This document shows, one piece after another, positions 6,891 through 14,369 of a DNA stretch of 64,000 bases. Location: NCBI RefSeq assembly GCF_008327685.1, contig NZ_BDDE01000011.1, forward strand, positions 544,764 through 608,763, read 5' to 3'. Below the pieces are notes generated by a model. That model did not search any database. It had not been told where the DNA came from and saw only the letters and a list, made by a program, of their open reading frames with translations. A program made the translations under genes and the position numbers. The stretch's first letter is position 1, and each line of letters begins with the position of its first letter. The DNA comes from Actinomadura sp. K4S16 (GTDB taxonomy: Bacteria; Actinomycetota; Actinomycetes; Streptosporangiales; Streptosporangiaceae).

Positions 6891-8999
6891 TCACCGCGAG
6901 GCGCCGAGGGCGGCGCCCTCCTCGGCGGGCAGGGGCCGGAGGCGCACGGCGCAGACCTTGAACTCCGGCATCCGCGAGACCGGGTCGAGCGCGGGGTTGG
7001 TGAGCAGGTTCGCGCGCCCCTCCCCCGCCCAGTGGAACGGGATGAAGACGGTGTCGGGGCGGATGGCGCCGGTCACCCGCGCGGTCACGGTCGCCGCGCC
7101 GCGGCGGCTCTCCACCCGCACGCCGGCGCCGTCCTCGATGCCGAGGCGCTCGGCCAGGTCGGGGTGCAGCTCGACGAACGGGCCCGGCGCCGCCTCGGCC
7201 AGCGGCCGGACGCGCCTGGTCTGCGCCCCCGACTGGTACTGGGCGAGGACGCGCCCGGTGGTCAGGTAGACGGGGTAGTCGCCGTCGACGTCCTCGGCGG
7301 CGCCGCGGTGCTCGACGGCGACGAACCGGGCCCGCCCGTCCGGGGTGGGGAAGCGGTCCAGGTAGGGCCTCGGCGTGCCGGGGTGGTCCGGCGACGGGCA
7401 CGGCCAGAACACCCCGCCCTCGGCCTCGATCCGCTCGTAGGTGATGCCGGAGTAGTCGGCCGCGCCGCCCGCGCCCGCGCGGCGCAGCTCCCCGAACACC
7501 GCCTCCGGGTCGGTGCTCCACTCCCCCGGCGCGCCGAGCCGCCCGGCGAGCGCGGCGAGGATCTCCAGGTCGGTGCGGACGCCGTCCGGCGGAGGGACGG
7601 CGCGGCGGCGCCGCAGCACCCGGCCCTCCAGGTTCGTCATCGTCCCCGACTCCTCAGCCCACTGCGCGGTCGGCAGGACGACGTCGGCGAGCCGCGCGGT
7701 CTCCGACGGCACGAAGTCGGCCACCACCAGCAGGTCGAGCGCGCGGAGCCGCTCCTCCACGTCCGCGGCGCGGGGCGCCGAGACGACCGGGTTGGACCCG
7801 AACAGCAGCAGCGCCTTCGGACCCTCGGCGGTGCCGAGCGCCGACAGCAGTTCGGAGGCCGACCTCCCCGGACCCGGCAGGTCCTCGGGGTCGACGCCCC
7901 AGACCTCGGCGACGTGCGCGCGGGCGGCCGGGTCGTCGATCCTGCGGTAGCCGGGCAGCTGGTCGGCCTTCTGGCCGTGCTCGCGACCGCCCTGCCCGTT
8001 GCCCTGGCCGGTCAGGCACCCGTATCCCGAGCCCTCGCGGCCCGGCAGCCCGAGCGCCAGGGCCAGGTTGATGTACGCGCTCACCGTGTCGGTGCCGCGG
8101 GCGTGCTGCTCGGATCCGCGCGCCGTGAGGACGTGGGCGCGGGAGGCGCGGGCCAGCAGTCGGACGGCCTCGCGCATCAGCGGCACGGGCACGCCGGTGA
8201 TGCGCTCGGCCCGGTCGGGCCAGTAGGCGTTGGCGACGGTGCGGACCGCCTCGAACCCGGTGGTGCGGGCGGCGATGTACTCCTCGTCGGCCAGGCCCTC
8301 GGCGAGCGCCAGGTGCAGCAGGCCGTTGGCGAGGGCGATGTCGGTCCCCGGCGCCGGCTGCAGGTGCAGGTCGGCCTGGCGGGCGGTGGCGGTGCGGCGC
8401 GGGTCGACGACGACGAGGGCGCCGCCGCCGTCGCGCATCCGCGCCAGGTGCCGCATGAACGGCGGCATCGTCTCGGCGACGTTGCCGCCCGCCAGCAGGA
8501 CCGCGCCGGAGGCCGCGAGGTCGGTGACCGGGCCGGGCAGGCCGCGGTCCATCCCGAACGCCCGCCCGGACGCCGCGGCGGCCGACGACATGCAGAACCG
8601 CCCGTTGTAGTCGATCTGGGACGTGCCGAGTGCGATCCGGGCGAACTTGCCGAGCTGATACGCCTTCTCGTTGGTCAGCCCGCCGCCGCCGAACACCGCG
8701 ACGGCGTCCGGCCCGTGCAGCCGCCGCAGCCGTTCCACCCCGGCGGTGACCCGGTCGAGGGCCTCGTCCCAGCCGCACGGCTCGAGCGGCTCGCCCCGGC
8801 CGCGGCGCATCATCGGCGAGGTCAGCCGGTCCGGGACGGTGAGCAGCTCCGCCGCCGTCCAGCCCTTCTGGCACAGCCCGCCGCCGTTGGCCGGCACGTC
8901 CTCGCGCGGCTCCACCCGCAGGCTCCCCCGGCCGCCGTCGTGCAGGGTCATGCCGCACTGCAGGGCGCAGTACGGGCAGTGCGTAGAGGTCCCGATCAT
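6891..8999 (-). CDS. nasA: Assimilatory nitrate reductase catalytic subunit (molybdopterin oxidoreductase)
   Basis: A 702-residue bis-MGD molybdoenzyme that reduces nitrate to nitrite in the cytoplasm. Cys8, Cys11, Cys15 and Cys43 (CPYCALQC and GGLCQKG) ligate the N-terminal [4Fe-4S] cluster. Cys136 in YNGRFCMSSA is the expected molybdenum ligand of the NasA/NapA type. There is no Tat signal, which fits a cytoplasmic enzyme. The C-terminal ~120 residues form the molybdopterin-binding barrel (VYLTTGRVLAQYQSGAQTRR, FIPFHWAGEG). No C-terminal BFD-like [2Fe-2S] domain is present, so it should be the short ferredoxin- or flavodoxin-type form. A phased GlnR-like box lies 23-60 bp upstream of the start. 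Confidence 0.92.
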   Translation of the reverse strand: MIGTSTHCPYCALQCGMTLHDGGRGSLRVEPREDVPANGGGLCQKGWTAAELLTVPDRLTSPMMRRGRGEPLEPCGWDEALDRVTAGVERLRRLHGPDAVAVFGGGGLTNEKAYQLGKFARIALGTSQIDYNGRFCMSSAAAASGRAFGMDRGLPGPVTDLAASGAVLLAGGNVAETMPPFMRHLARMRDGGGALVVVDPRRTATARQADLHLQPAPGTDIALANGLLHLALAEGLADEEYIAARTTGFEAVRTVANAYWPDRAERITGVPVPLMREAVRLLARASRAHVLTARGSEQHARGTDTVSAYINLALALGLPGREGSGYGCLTGQGNGQGGREHGQKADQLPGYRRIDDPAARAHVAEVWGVDPEDLPGPGRSASELLSALGTAEGPKALLLFGSNPVVSAPRAADVEERLRALDLLVVADFVPSETARLADVVLPTAQWAEESGTMTNLEGRVLRRRRAVPPPDGVRTDLEILAALAGRLGAPGEWSTDPEAVFGELRRAGAGGAADYSGITYERIEAEGGVFWPCPSPDHPGTPRPYLDRFPTPDGRARFVAVEHRGAAEDVDGDYPVYLTTGRVLAQYQSGAQTRRVRPLAEAAPGPFVELHPDLAERLGIEDGAGVRVESRRGAATVTARVTGAIRPDTVFIPFHWAGEGRANLLTNPALDPVSRMPEFKVCAVRLRPLPAEEGAALGASR

Positions 9000-9021
9000 G
9001 CGCCGAGGCTCCGCGCACCCG

Positions 9022-9059
9022 GTTTCGCCGCCGAGTCCCGGGTGTGACCCCGGCGTTAA
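9022..9059 (-). promoter_or_regulatory. Phased nitrogen-control box upstream of nasA (GlnR-like)
   Basis: Plus-strand reading is GTTTC-n6-GAGTC-n6-GTGAC-n6-GTTAA, again four pentamers at 11-bp spacing and nearly the same as the nirD box. In the nasA direction it reads TTAAC-n6-GTCAC-n6-GACTC-n6-GAAAC. Assignment to GlnR is an inference from the known consensus; the conservation between the two sites is seen directly. Confidence 0.55.
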
Positions 9060-9288
9060 ATGGCTTTCACGCCGCGCGTCCCCCGAGGTCAGGAAGCGGA
9101 CCGGCCGGGCCGCGACGCCTCTTGACGAACGCGTGTCAAGCGTTGTCGATCCCTGTCATGGCCTATTCGTTGCATTTTGACCCGTTGTCGAACGGATCTG
9201 CGGTGGTCCGGCGATCTCGCGGACGGATGCGGCCGCCTGTCCGTTACGACCTGAATCGGTCCGCGTTGATCACGTTTAACCTCGGAGC

Positions 9289-9783
9289 ATGCCCGACCTT
9301 GCTTACTACGCCTCCCTGCCGCGGGCCCGCGGCGCCGCGGCGGCCCTGCTGCTGGACGACCTGGGGCGGGTGCTGCTGGTCAAGCCCACCTACAGCGAGG
9401 GCTGGTTCCTGCCCGGCGGCGTGATCGAGGCCGACGAGTCCCCGCTGTCGGCGTGCGTGCGCGAGTGCGAGGAGGAGCTCGGCCTCGTCCCCCTCCTGCA
9501 CGGCCTGGCCTGCGTCGACTGGGGCTCGCCGCGCGACGACGGCGTCGACGCGGTCAACGTCTTCGTCTTCGGCGGCACGATCACCGGAGCGGAGATCGCG
9601 GCGATCCGGCTGCCGCCCGAGGAGCTGTCCGACCACATCCTCGTGGCGCCGGAGAAGGTCCCCGAGCTCGCGCCGCCGCACGTGGCGCGCCGGATGGAGC
9701 CCAGCCTGCGGGCCATGGCCGCGGGCAGCGCCGTCTACCTGGAGGACGGCCGCGAGCAGCCGTTCGGCGCCGCCCGCGCCTGA
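9289..9783 (+). CDS. NUDIX hydrolase
   Basis: A 164-residue NUDIX protein that probably cleaves a nucleoside diphosphate linked to some other group. The Nudix box runs from LPGGVIEADESPL to RECEEELGL and keeps the G-x5-E-x7-RE-x2-EE-x-G pattern with the metal-binding glutamates. The rest is the small alpha/beta/alpha fold. The ATG at 9289 has CGGAG a few bases upstream. It is transcribed away from nasA across a 289-bp gap and ends at a large convergent hairpin. The substrate cannot be read from sequence, and a role in nitrate metabolism is not implied. Confidence 0.85.
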   Translation: MPDLAYYASLPRARGAAAALLLDDLGRVLLVKPTYSEGWFLPGGVIEADESPLSACVRECEEELGLVPLLHGLACVDWGSPRDDGVDAVNVFVFGGTITGAEIAAIRLPPEELSDHILVAPEKVPELAPPHVARRMEPSLRAMAAGSAVYLEDGREQPFGAARA

Positions 9784-9857
9784 GACCGGGCGGCACGACG
9801 GCCGGACAGGACCACCGGCGCCGGACGTCCACGCCGGCGCCGCGTCCGGGCCGGTCT
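9783..9857. terminator. Large nested hairpin between NUDIX gene and zinc protein gene
   Basis: Nested inverted repeats occupy the whole gap: AGACCGG (9783-9789) with CCGGTCT (9851-9857), GGCCGGAC with GTCCGGGCC (one bulge), and an inner perfect GGCGCCGG (9817-9824) with CCGGCGCC (9834-9841). It lies between convergent genes and overlaps both stop codons. Confidence 0.65.
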
Positions 9858-10104
9858 ACACCGACACCGCGTCCTGAATGGTGCGAGCGCGTTCTCCCTC
9901 GGCGGCGCGCGCGCAGTGGGCGCCGCAGTAGAAGTGCCCGCCCACGTCCACGCCGTGCCCCATGATGCGGCACTCGCAGTGCTCGCAGATCGGCGCCATC
10001 TTCGTGACGGCGCACTCGAACGAGTCGAACGTGTGCACCTCGCCCTGCGCGTGCACCTCGAACGCCATCGCGTACTCGTTCCCGCAGACCTCGCAGGTTC
10101 CCAT
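9856..10104 (-). CDS. Small Cys-rich zinc-binding protein (prokaryotic metallothionein-like)
   Basis: An 82-residue protein with two Cys clusters. CEVCGNEY opens the chain; FDSFECAV follows; then comes CEHCECRIMGHG with FYCGAHCARAAEG. The second half resembles prokaryotic metallothionein (SmtA-like C-x2-C-x-C ... YC-x3-CA), and the first half looks like a zinc ribbon. It probably binds zinc; a precise role is unknown. Similar proteins are widespread in actinobacteria. The ATG at 10104 gives a first Cys knuckle right at the N terminus. It lies between narK, same strand upstream, and the NUDIX gene; narK's terminator separates it from narK, so it is probably a separate unit. Confidence 0.7.
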   Translation of the reverse strand: MGTCEVCGNEYAMAFEVHAQGEVHTFDSFECAVTKMAPICEHCECRIMGHGVDVGGHFYCGAHCARAAEGERARTIQDAVSV

Positions 10105-10185
10105 GGTCGCGTCTCCGTCTCCCCCGCCGCGTCGCGATCCGCGTCCTACCCGAAGCCGCACGAGCTACCCGTCCACGGGACGACA

Positions 10186-10224
10186 CCGCCCGGCCCCGGT
10201 GGCCGCACCACCGGGGCCGGGCGG
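10186..10224 (-). terminator. Strong hairpin terminator downstream of narK
   Basis: A perfect 17-bp stem (10186-10202 with 10208-10224) with a 5-base loop, starting about 10 bp beyond the narK stop on the minus strand. Confidence 0.8.
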
Positions 10225-10234
10225 CCCCACGCCC

Positions 10235-11626
10235 TCAGACGCCGGCTTCGGCGAGACTCTTGCGCACTCCCCCCACGGTCACCTTCCGCATGTATCCGGC
10301 CCAGGTCAGCACGACGCAGACCCCGTAGAAGGCGGCCAGCCCGATCAGGGCGGCCCCGATCCCGTCCGTGCGCTCCAGCGAGATCCGGAACGTCTGCTGG
10401 ATGAGGACGCCGCCGAACGCACCGACCGCGGAGATGAGGCCGATCGCCGCGGACGCCTCCCGCCGCGCGGTCAGGACCGCCCGCCGCGCCGCCTCCTCGT
10501 CCGCGGAGCCGAGCCCCGCCGTCATGCGCGTCTTGAAGATCGCCGGGATCATCTTGAACGTCGAGCCGTTGCCCACGCCGGTGGTGGCGAACACCCACAG
10601 GAACGCGCCGAGGAACAGCGGCCATGACTTGGTGGTCACCGCCGCCCAGATCGCCACCACGCCGAAACTCATCCCGAGGAAGTTCCAGAACGTGACCACG
10701 GTGCCGCCGAGCCGGTCGGCCAGCAACCCGCCGAGCGGCCGCGCGGCCGAGCCGACCAGCGCGCCGAGCCAGATGTAGTGGGACGCCTGCACGCCGGCGA
10801 ACTGCGTCTTGATCAGAACGCCGAACGAGAAGGAGTAGCCGATGAAGGAGCCGAACGTCCCGATGTACAGCACCGACATCACGATCGTGTGCGGCCGCCT
10901 GGAGATCCGCCCCATCTCCCGCAGCGTGTAGGGCTGGCTCACCCCGGACAGGTTGTTCATGAACAGGTACGCGCAGGCGGCGGCGACCAGCGCCAGGGGC
11001 ATCCACACCCAGCCGAGCGCGACCAGGCCGAAGGCCGCGATCAGCGGCGGCATGGTCAATTGCGTCACGCTGACTCCGACGTTCCCGCCGGCGGCGTTCA
11101 GGCCGAGCGGCAGGCCCTGCTTGTCGGTCGGGTAGAAGTGCGTGATGTTCGACATCGAGGAGGCGAAGTTGCCGCCCCCGAGGCCGGTGGCCGCGGCGAC
11201 GAGCAGCAGCGCCCAGAACGGCAGGCCCGGGTTCTCGATCGCGTAGACGAAGAGCGCGCACGGGATGAGCAGCAGCAGCGCGCTGGCGATCGTCCAGTTG
11301 CGGCCCCCGAACCGCGCCGGCGCGAAGGTGTAGGGGATGCGGAGCCCCGCCCCCACAAGGTTGGGCAGAGTGGTCAGCCACAGCACCTGCCCCACCGACA
11401 GCACGGTGCCGTTGTCGGCCAGGTGCAGCACGGCGATGCTCCACAGCAGCCACACGCAGAAGCCCAGGTGCTCGGTGAGGATCGAGAACGCGAGGTTGCG
11501 GGCCGCGACCCTGCGCCCGGTCCCGGCCCAGAACAGGTCGTCGTCGGGCTCCCAGTGGTCGATCCACCGGCCGCGCCGCCCGGCGGCTCCCCGCGGGCGC
11601 GCGGTCTCGTCGGTGAGCAAGGTCAT
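10235..11626 (-). CDS. narK: Nitrate/nitrite transporter NarK (MFS, NNP family)
   Basis: A 463-residue transporter with about 12 membrane helices, which imports nitrate or exchanges nitrate and nitrite. The NNP signature GLGGGNFASSMSNITHFYP is in helix 5, and the second glycine-rich signature GVGNGSTFKMIP is in the C-terminal half. The N-terminal ~45 residues are a cytoplasmic extension (WIDHWEPDDDLFW) common in actinobacterial NarK. The insert KTRMTAGLGSADEEAARRAVLTARREA is a charged cytoplasmic loop. The ATG at 11626 has GGAGGAG upstream. Transcribed toward the small zinc gene but closed by a strong hairpin. In this cluster it supplies the nitrate used by NasA. Confidence 0.92.
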   Translation of the reverse strand: MTLLTDETARPRGAAGRRGRWIDHWEPDDDLFWAGTGRRVAARNLAFSILTEHLGFCVWLLWSIAVLHLADNGTVLSVGQVLWLTTLPNLVGAGLRIPYTFAPARFGGRNWTIASALLLLIPCALFVYAIENPGLPFWALLLVAAATGLGGGNFASSMSNITHFYPTDKQGLPLGLNAAGGNVGVSVTQLTMPPLIAAFGLVALGWVWMPLALVAAACAYLFMNNLSGVSQPYTLREMGRISRRPHTIVMSVLYIGTFGSFIGYSFSFGVLIKTQFAGVQASHYIWLGALVGSAARPLGGLLADRLGGTVVTFWNFLGMSFGVVAIWAAVTTKSWPLFLGAFLWVFATTGVGNGSTFKMIPAIFKTRMTAGLGSADEEAARRAVLTARREASAAIGLISAVGAFGGVLIQQTFRISLERTDGIGAALIGLAAFYGVCVVLTWAGYMRKVTVGGVRKSLAEAGV

Positions 11627-11793
11627 GGACGTCTCCTCCGGGTGTCGTAGAGGTCCCGGGCGCAAGGCCGGGACGCTGCGAACACCCAGAAGCTAGGAAG
11701 GCCGGATTACAGGCCCTGGCGCTTCCTGTACCCACCGTGCTACATCAAGCGCACACTGGAAATATCCGCATGTGAACCCACGTCAGCCGCGGG

Positions 11794-12420
11794 TCACCGC
11801 CGGGCGGGCCAGCCGGGCGACCGGCCGGAGGAGCGCAGCACCGCCCTCCACGGGTCCCCCCGCTCCAGCGGCAGGTGCGGGACGCCCCAGTGCCAGGCCG
11901 ACACCAGCAGGTCCGGATCGCGCGGGCGGTAGTCGGCCCCGATCGCGCGGGCCATGTCCCAGGCGTGCAGGTGCCACTCCACGCACGCCGCGCCCGCGTG
12001 GTCGCCCACCGTGTACTTGGTGCCCCGGTAGATCAGATGCGTCCGGTCCCACATGTCGGGCATCAGGTCGGCGTACGCCCCCGCCGACACCCCGAACGCC
12101 AGGATCCGCTCCGGGCCGGGCTCGGGCGGCAGCACCGCCAGCTCGGCGGCGTTCTGCCGCGCCTGCTGCCTGATCAGCACCGCCGTCGCCGCGTCCTGCG
12201 CGAACAGCTTCGCCAGCCGGCTGTCGGGCGCGTCCTGGAGGTACTCCAGGCAGTTCTCCGCGACGCACCGCAGGTGCCCGGCCAGGTCGACCAGCTGCCA
12301 GTCGGCGCAGGGCGTCGGCACGTCCCAGTCCCCGACGGCGTCGGCGAGCGCGCGGATCGCCTCCACCCCGTCCTGGTAGGACTCGAGTACGCGGCACCGG
12401 TCCGGCGGCGTGCGCTCCAC
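11794..12420 (-). CDS. Maleylpyruvate isomerase family mycothiol-dependent enzyme
   Basis: A 208-residue DinB/MDMPI-fold protein. The family binds a metal through His residues on a four-helix bundle and uses mycothiol, the actinobacterial thiol. Visible landmarks are PTPCADWQLVDLAGHLRCVAENCLEYL near residues 35-62 and EWHLHAWDMARAIG near 145-160, which carry candidate metal-binding histidines. The exact reaction is unknown; the family name comes from one member. No neighbour suggests a pathway. The ATG at 12420 is followed immediately by ERTPPDRCRVLESY and is the only start that keeps the full first helix. Confidence 0.72.
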   Translation of the reverse strand: MERTPPDRCRVLESYQDGVEAIRALADAVGDWDVPTPCADWQLVDLAGHLRCVAENCLEYLQDAPDSRLAKLFAQDAATAVLIRQQARQNAAELAVLPPEPGPERILAFGVSAGAYADLMPDMWDRTHLIYRGTKYTVGDHAGAACVEWHLHAWDMARAIGADYRPRDPDLLVSAWHWGVPHLPLERGDPWRAVLRSSGRSPGWPARR

Positions 12421-12550
12421 GTGACATCCCCCAACGTCCAGAGCACCGAGTGCCCTCCCGCCGGGAGGTGCCCGCGGCCGTCACGCCGGCGCGGCGTGCG
12501 GCGCGAGGCGCCCCCTGGCGTTCCCCAGAGAGGGCAGACTCTCAGAGTTC

Positions 12551-12566
12551 GGTGGCCCGTGCCACC
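12551..12566 (-). terminator. Weak hairpin downstream of the coiled-coil hypothetical gene
   Basis: GGTGGC (12551-12556) and GCCACC (12561-12566) form a 6-bp stem with a 4-base loop, about 35 bp past the stop at 12601. It is too short to be sure of. Confidence 0.3.
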
Positions 12567-12600
12567 CGGTGACGCTGTGTCGCCACACGTCCGCCGCGGC

Positions 12601-13017
12601 TCACAGGCGGGCGGCGGGCCGCGTCCTGAAGCTCAGCCGGTGCGCCTCGCGGGCCGTGCGCAGCCGGTCGACCTCCTCCGTCCACGGGCGCACCGCCGGG
12701 CGCGCCTTGGCCTTGCGGTAGGCGATCTCGGCGGCGCGGCGCGTCTTGGCGTCCTGCGCCTCCGTGGAGTACACCTTCGGGCCCATCGCGACCCGCTCGG
12801 AGGCCTCGGCGGCGGCGAGCACGGCCGTCATCGCCTCGTCGAAGGCGATCGTCAGCTCGCGCAGCTCCGGCTCGGCGGCGCCGGACGCCTGCGCCTCCCG
12901 CAGCGCCCGCTCCGCCTCGCCGGCCGCCGCGAGCCGGTCCTCGTACTCGCCGGCCAGCCGCTGGTCGGCCTCGTACGGCTCCGCGACGTCCTTGCTCACC
13001 CGGCGGCCCAGCGGCAT
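12601..13017 (-). CDS. Hypothetical protein, mostly charged helix
   Basis: A 138-residue protein I do not recognise. Residues ~15-105 are nearly all Ala, Glu, Arg and Leu with heptad-like spacing (RLAGEYEDRLAAAGEAERAL, EPELRELTIAFDEAMTAVL), suggesting a long alpha helix or coiled coil. The C terminus is basic. There is no signal peptide or membrane segment. The ATG at 13017 has a GAGGGAG Shine-Dalgarno. That Shine-Dalgarno can pair with CCCTC 25 bases further upstream in the leader. It diverges from a TetR gene whose operator-like repeat lies about 95 bp from this start. Confidence 0.6.
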   Translation of the reverse strand: MPLGRRVSKDVAEPYEADQRLAGEYEDRLAAAGEAERALREAQASGAAEPELRELTIAFDEAMTAVLAAAEASERVAMGPKVYSTEAQDAKTRRAAEIAYRKAKARPAVRPWTEEVDRLRTAREAHRLSFRTRPAARL

Positions 13018-13026
13018 GGTGGTACT

Positions 13027-13058
13027 CCCTCGACGGTCGTGCAGTGTTCGATCGAGGG
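13027..13058 (-). promoter_or_regulatory. Leader inverted repeat covering the Shine-Dalgarno
   Basis: CCCTCGA (13027-13033) and TCGAGGG (13052-13058) are perfect inverted copies. On the minus strand the downstream copy contains the GAGGG Shine-Dalgarno of the gene starting at 13017, so a leader hairpin could hide it. Confidence 0.35.
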
Positions 13059-13110
13059 TAAGCGTACGCGGCGTCCCGGCGTGTTGCGGCGGCGGACACC
13101 CGGCCGCGGC

Positions 13111-13127
13111 CCTTTACGTAGTAAGGT
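13111..13127 (+). promoter_or_regulatory. TetR operator and -10 box at the tetR start
   Basis: CCTTTACGTAGTAAGGT has TTAC-GTA-GTAA arms and contains TAAGGT at 13122-13127, a TAnnnT -10 box 6 bases before the ATG at 13134. This implies a leaderless transcript with the operator covering the promoter, a usual autorepression layout. Confidence 0.6.
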
Positions 13128-13133
13128 CGCTCC

Positions 13134-13721
13134 ATGGTCCGGCAACCCAGCATCAACGCCCAGAACCGCGCCCCGCTGACCACCGAGCGGATCACCGAGG
13201 CCGCGCTGCGGATCGTGGACGGCCAGGGGCTCGGCCGCCTCACGATGCGCCGGCTCGGCGACGCCCTGGAGGTGGAGGCGATGGCGATCTACCACCACCT
13301 CCCCCGCGGCAAGGAGCAGCTCCTGGACGGCCTCGTCGCGCACGTCGCGGCGGCGCCGGCCGACACGTCGGCGTCCGGGCGCTGGCAGGACGTCCTGCGG
13401 GCGTGGGCGGGCGACTACCGGGACCGCCTGCTGGCGCACGCGGGCGTCCTCCCGCTGGTCGTCACCCGGCGCAACCCGGCCGCGCTCACCGCCACCCTCG
13501 CGTCCCTGCGGGAGGTGCTGCGCCGCGGCGGCGTCGCCGAGGACGCCGCGGCCGTCGCCGCGCACACCTTGCTCGGCTACGTGATCGGGCACGCGGCGCT
13601 GGAGGTGCGCGGCACCGCCGAGGACGGGGCCGCCGCGCGGACCGCCGCCGGCGACGGCGACGTCGACTGGGGCGCCCGGTTCCGCGCCGGCCTCGACGTC
13701 GTCCTCGGGGGCGTGCGCTAG
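13134..13721 (+). CDS. TetR/AcrR family transcriptional regulator
   Basis: A 195-residue repressor. The N-terminal helix-turn-helix is TTERITEAALRIVDGQGLGRLTMRRLGDALEVEAMAIYHHLPRGKEQLLD, of the class in which AIYHH replaces the common LYRHF. Its C-terminal all-helical part matches the TetR_C ligand-binding type. It starts at an ATG just 6 bases after a TAnnnT box inside a palindromic operator, so it probably represses itself and is translated from a leaderless message. It converges with lutC (gap of 6 bp), and diverges from a hypothetical gene. A nearly identical operator at 341-357 suggests a second target. Confidence 0.88.
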   Translation: MVRQPSINAQNRAPLTTERITEAALRIVDGQGLGRLTMRRLGDALEVEAMAIYHHLPRGKEQLLDGLVAHVAAAPADTSASGRWQDVLRAWAGDYRDRLLAHAGVLPLVVTRRNPAALTATLASLREVLRRGGVAEDAAAVAAHTLLGYVIGHAALEVRGTAEDGAAARTAAGDGDVDWGARFRAGLDVVLGGVR

Positions 13722-13727
13722 GCGCGG

Positions 13728-14369
13728 TCAGTCCTCGACGAGGATGATCTCCAGGTGCCGGGGGCCGTGCGCGCCCTCGACCCGCGCCGTCCCGATGGCG
13801 TCGGTGGCCGACGGCCCGCTGATCCACGTCAGGGGATGCGCCGGGTCGAGCCGCGCGACCGCCTCCGGCACCGTCCCGACGATCTGGTCGGCGTGCACCA
13901 CGCACAGGTGGTAGCCGGGGACGAGGGTGAGCGCCCGCCTGCCCTGCGCCCGGCCGCCGTCCAGGACGACCGTGCCCGTCTGCGCGACCGCCACCGCGCA
14001 GCCGGTGACGACGCCGTCGACCGCGGCGAGGGTGGCGAGGTCGACCGCCGGGGTGTCGGGCAGCGCCCGCACGCCGTCCAGTTCCGCGAGCCACCCGAAC
14101 GGCAGGTCGGCCGGGACGACGATCTGCTTGGCCTCCCGCCCCCACAGCGCGGCCGCCACCGCCGTGCCCGCCTCGTCCGCGCCGACGTGCCGCACCGCCG
14201 CGCGGTTGTCGGCGACCCGCTCGGTGAACAGCGCGAGGACGTCGGCCCTGGTCTCGGCGTCCGCCGCGGTCAGGTGCCGGGCGTAGCCGCGCGGCACCGG
14301 CGGGCCCGTGCCGCGGGCCCCGCCGAGCGCCTCGCGGACCCGCCGCAGCACCTCCTCGCGCGAGCTCAT
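13728..14369 (-). CDS. lutC: Lactate utilisation protein C (LutC/YkgG, LUD domain)
   Basis: A 213-residue LUD-domain protein, one of three subunits of the LutABC iron-sulphur L-lactate oxidation complex. The N terminus is the usual helix (SREEVLRRVREALG); then come VVPADLPFGWLAELDGVRALP, the AVAQTGTVVLDGG motif and VPGYHLCVVHADQIVGTVPEA, and finally WISGPSATDAIGTARVEGAHGPRHLEIIL. These are standard LutC landmarks. The start overlaps the lutB stop in ATGA. It is the last gene of the lutABC operon, and the TetR gene converges on its end. A usual-length member. Confidence 0.92.
   Translation of the reverse strand: MSSREEVLRRVREALGGARGTGPPVPRGYARHLTAADAETRADVLALFTERVADNRAAVRHVGADEAGTAVAAALWGREAKQIVVPADLPFGWLAELDGVRALPDTPAVDLATLAAVDGVVTGCAVAVAQTGTVVLDGGRAQGRRALTLVPGYHLCVVHADQIVGTVPEAVARLDPAHPLTWISGPSATDAIGTARVEGAHGPRHLEIILVED

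Noticed and set aside
9243..9280. Possible third phased box before the NUDIX gene
   Set aside because: GTTAC and TTAAC occur at 11-bp spacing, but the two middle pentamers do not fit; too weak to call.
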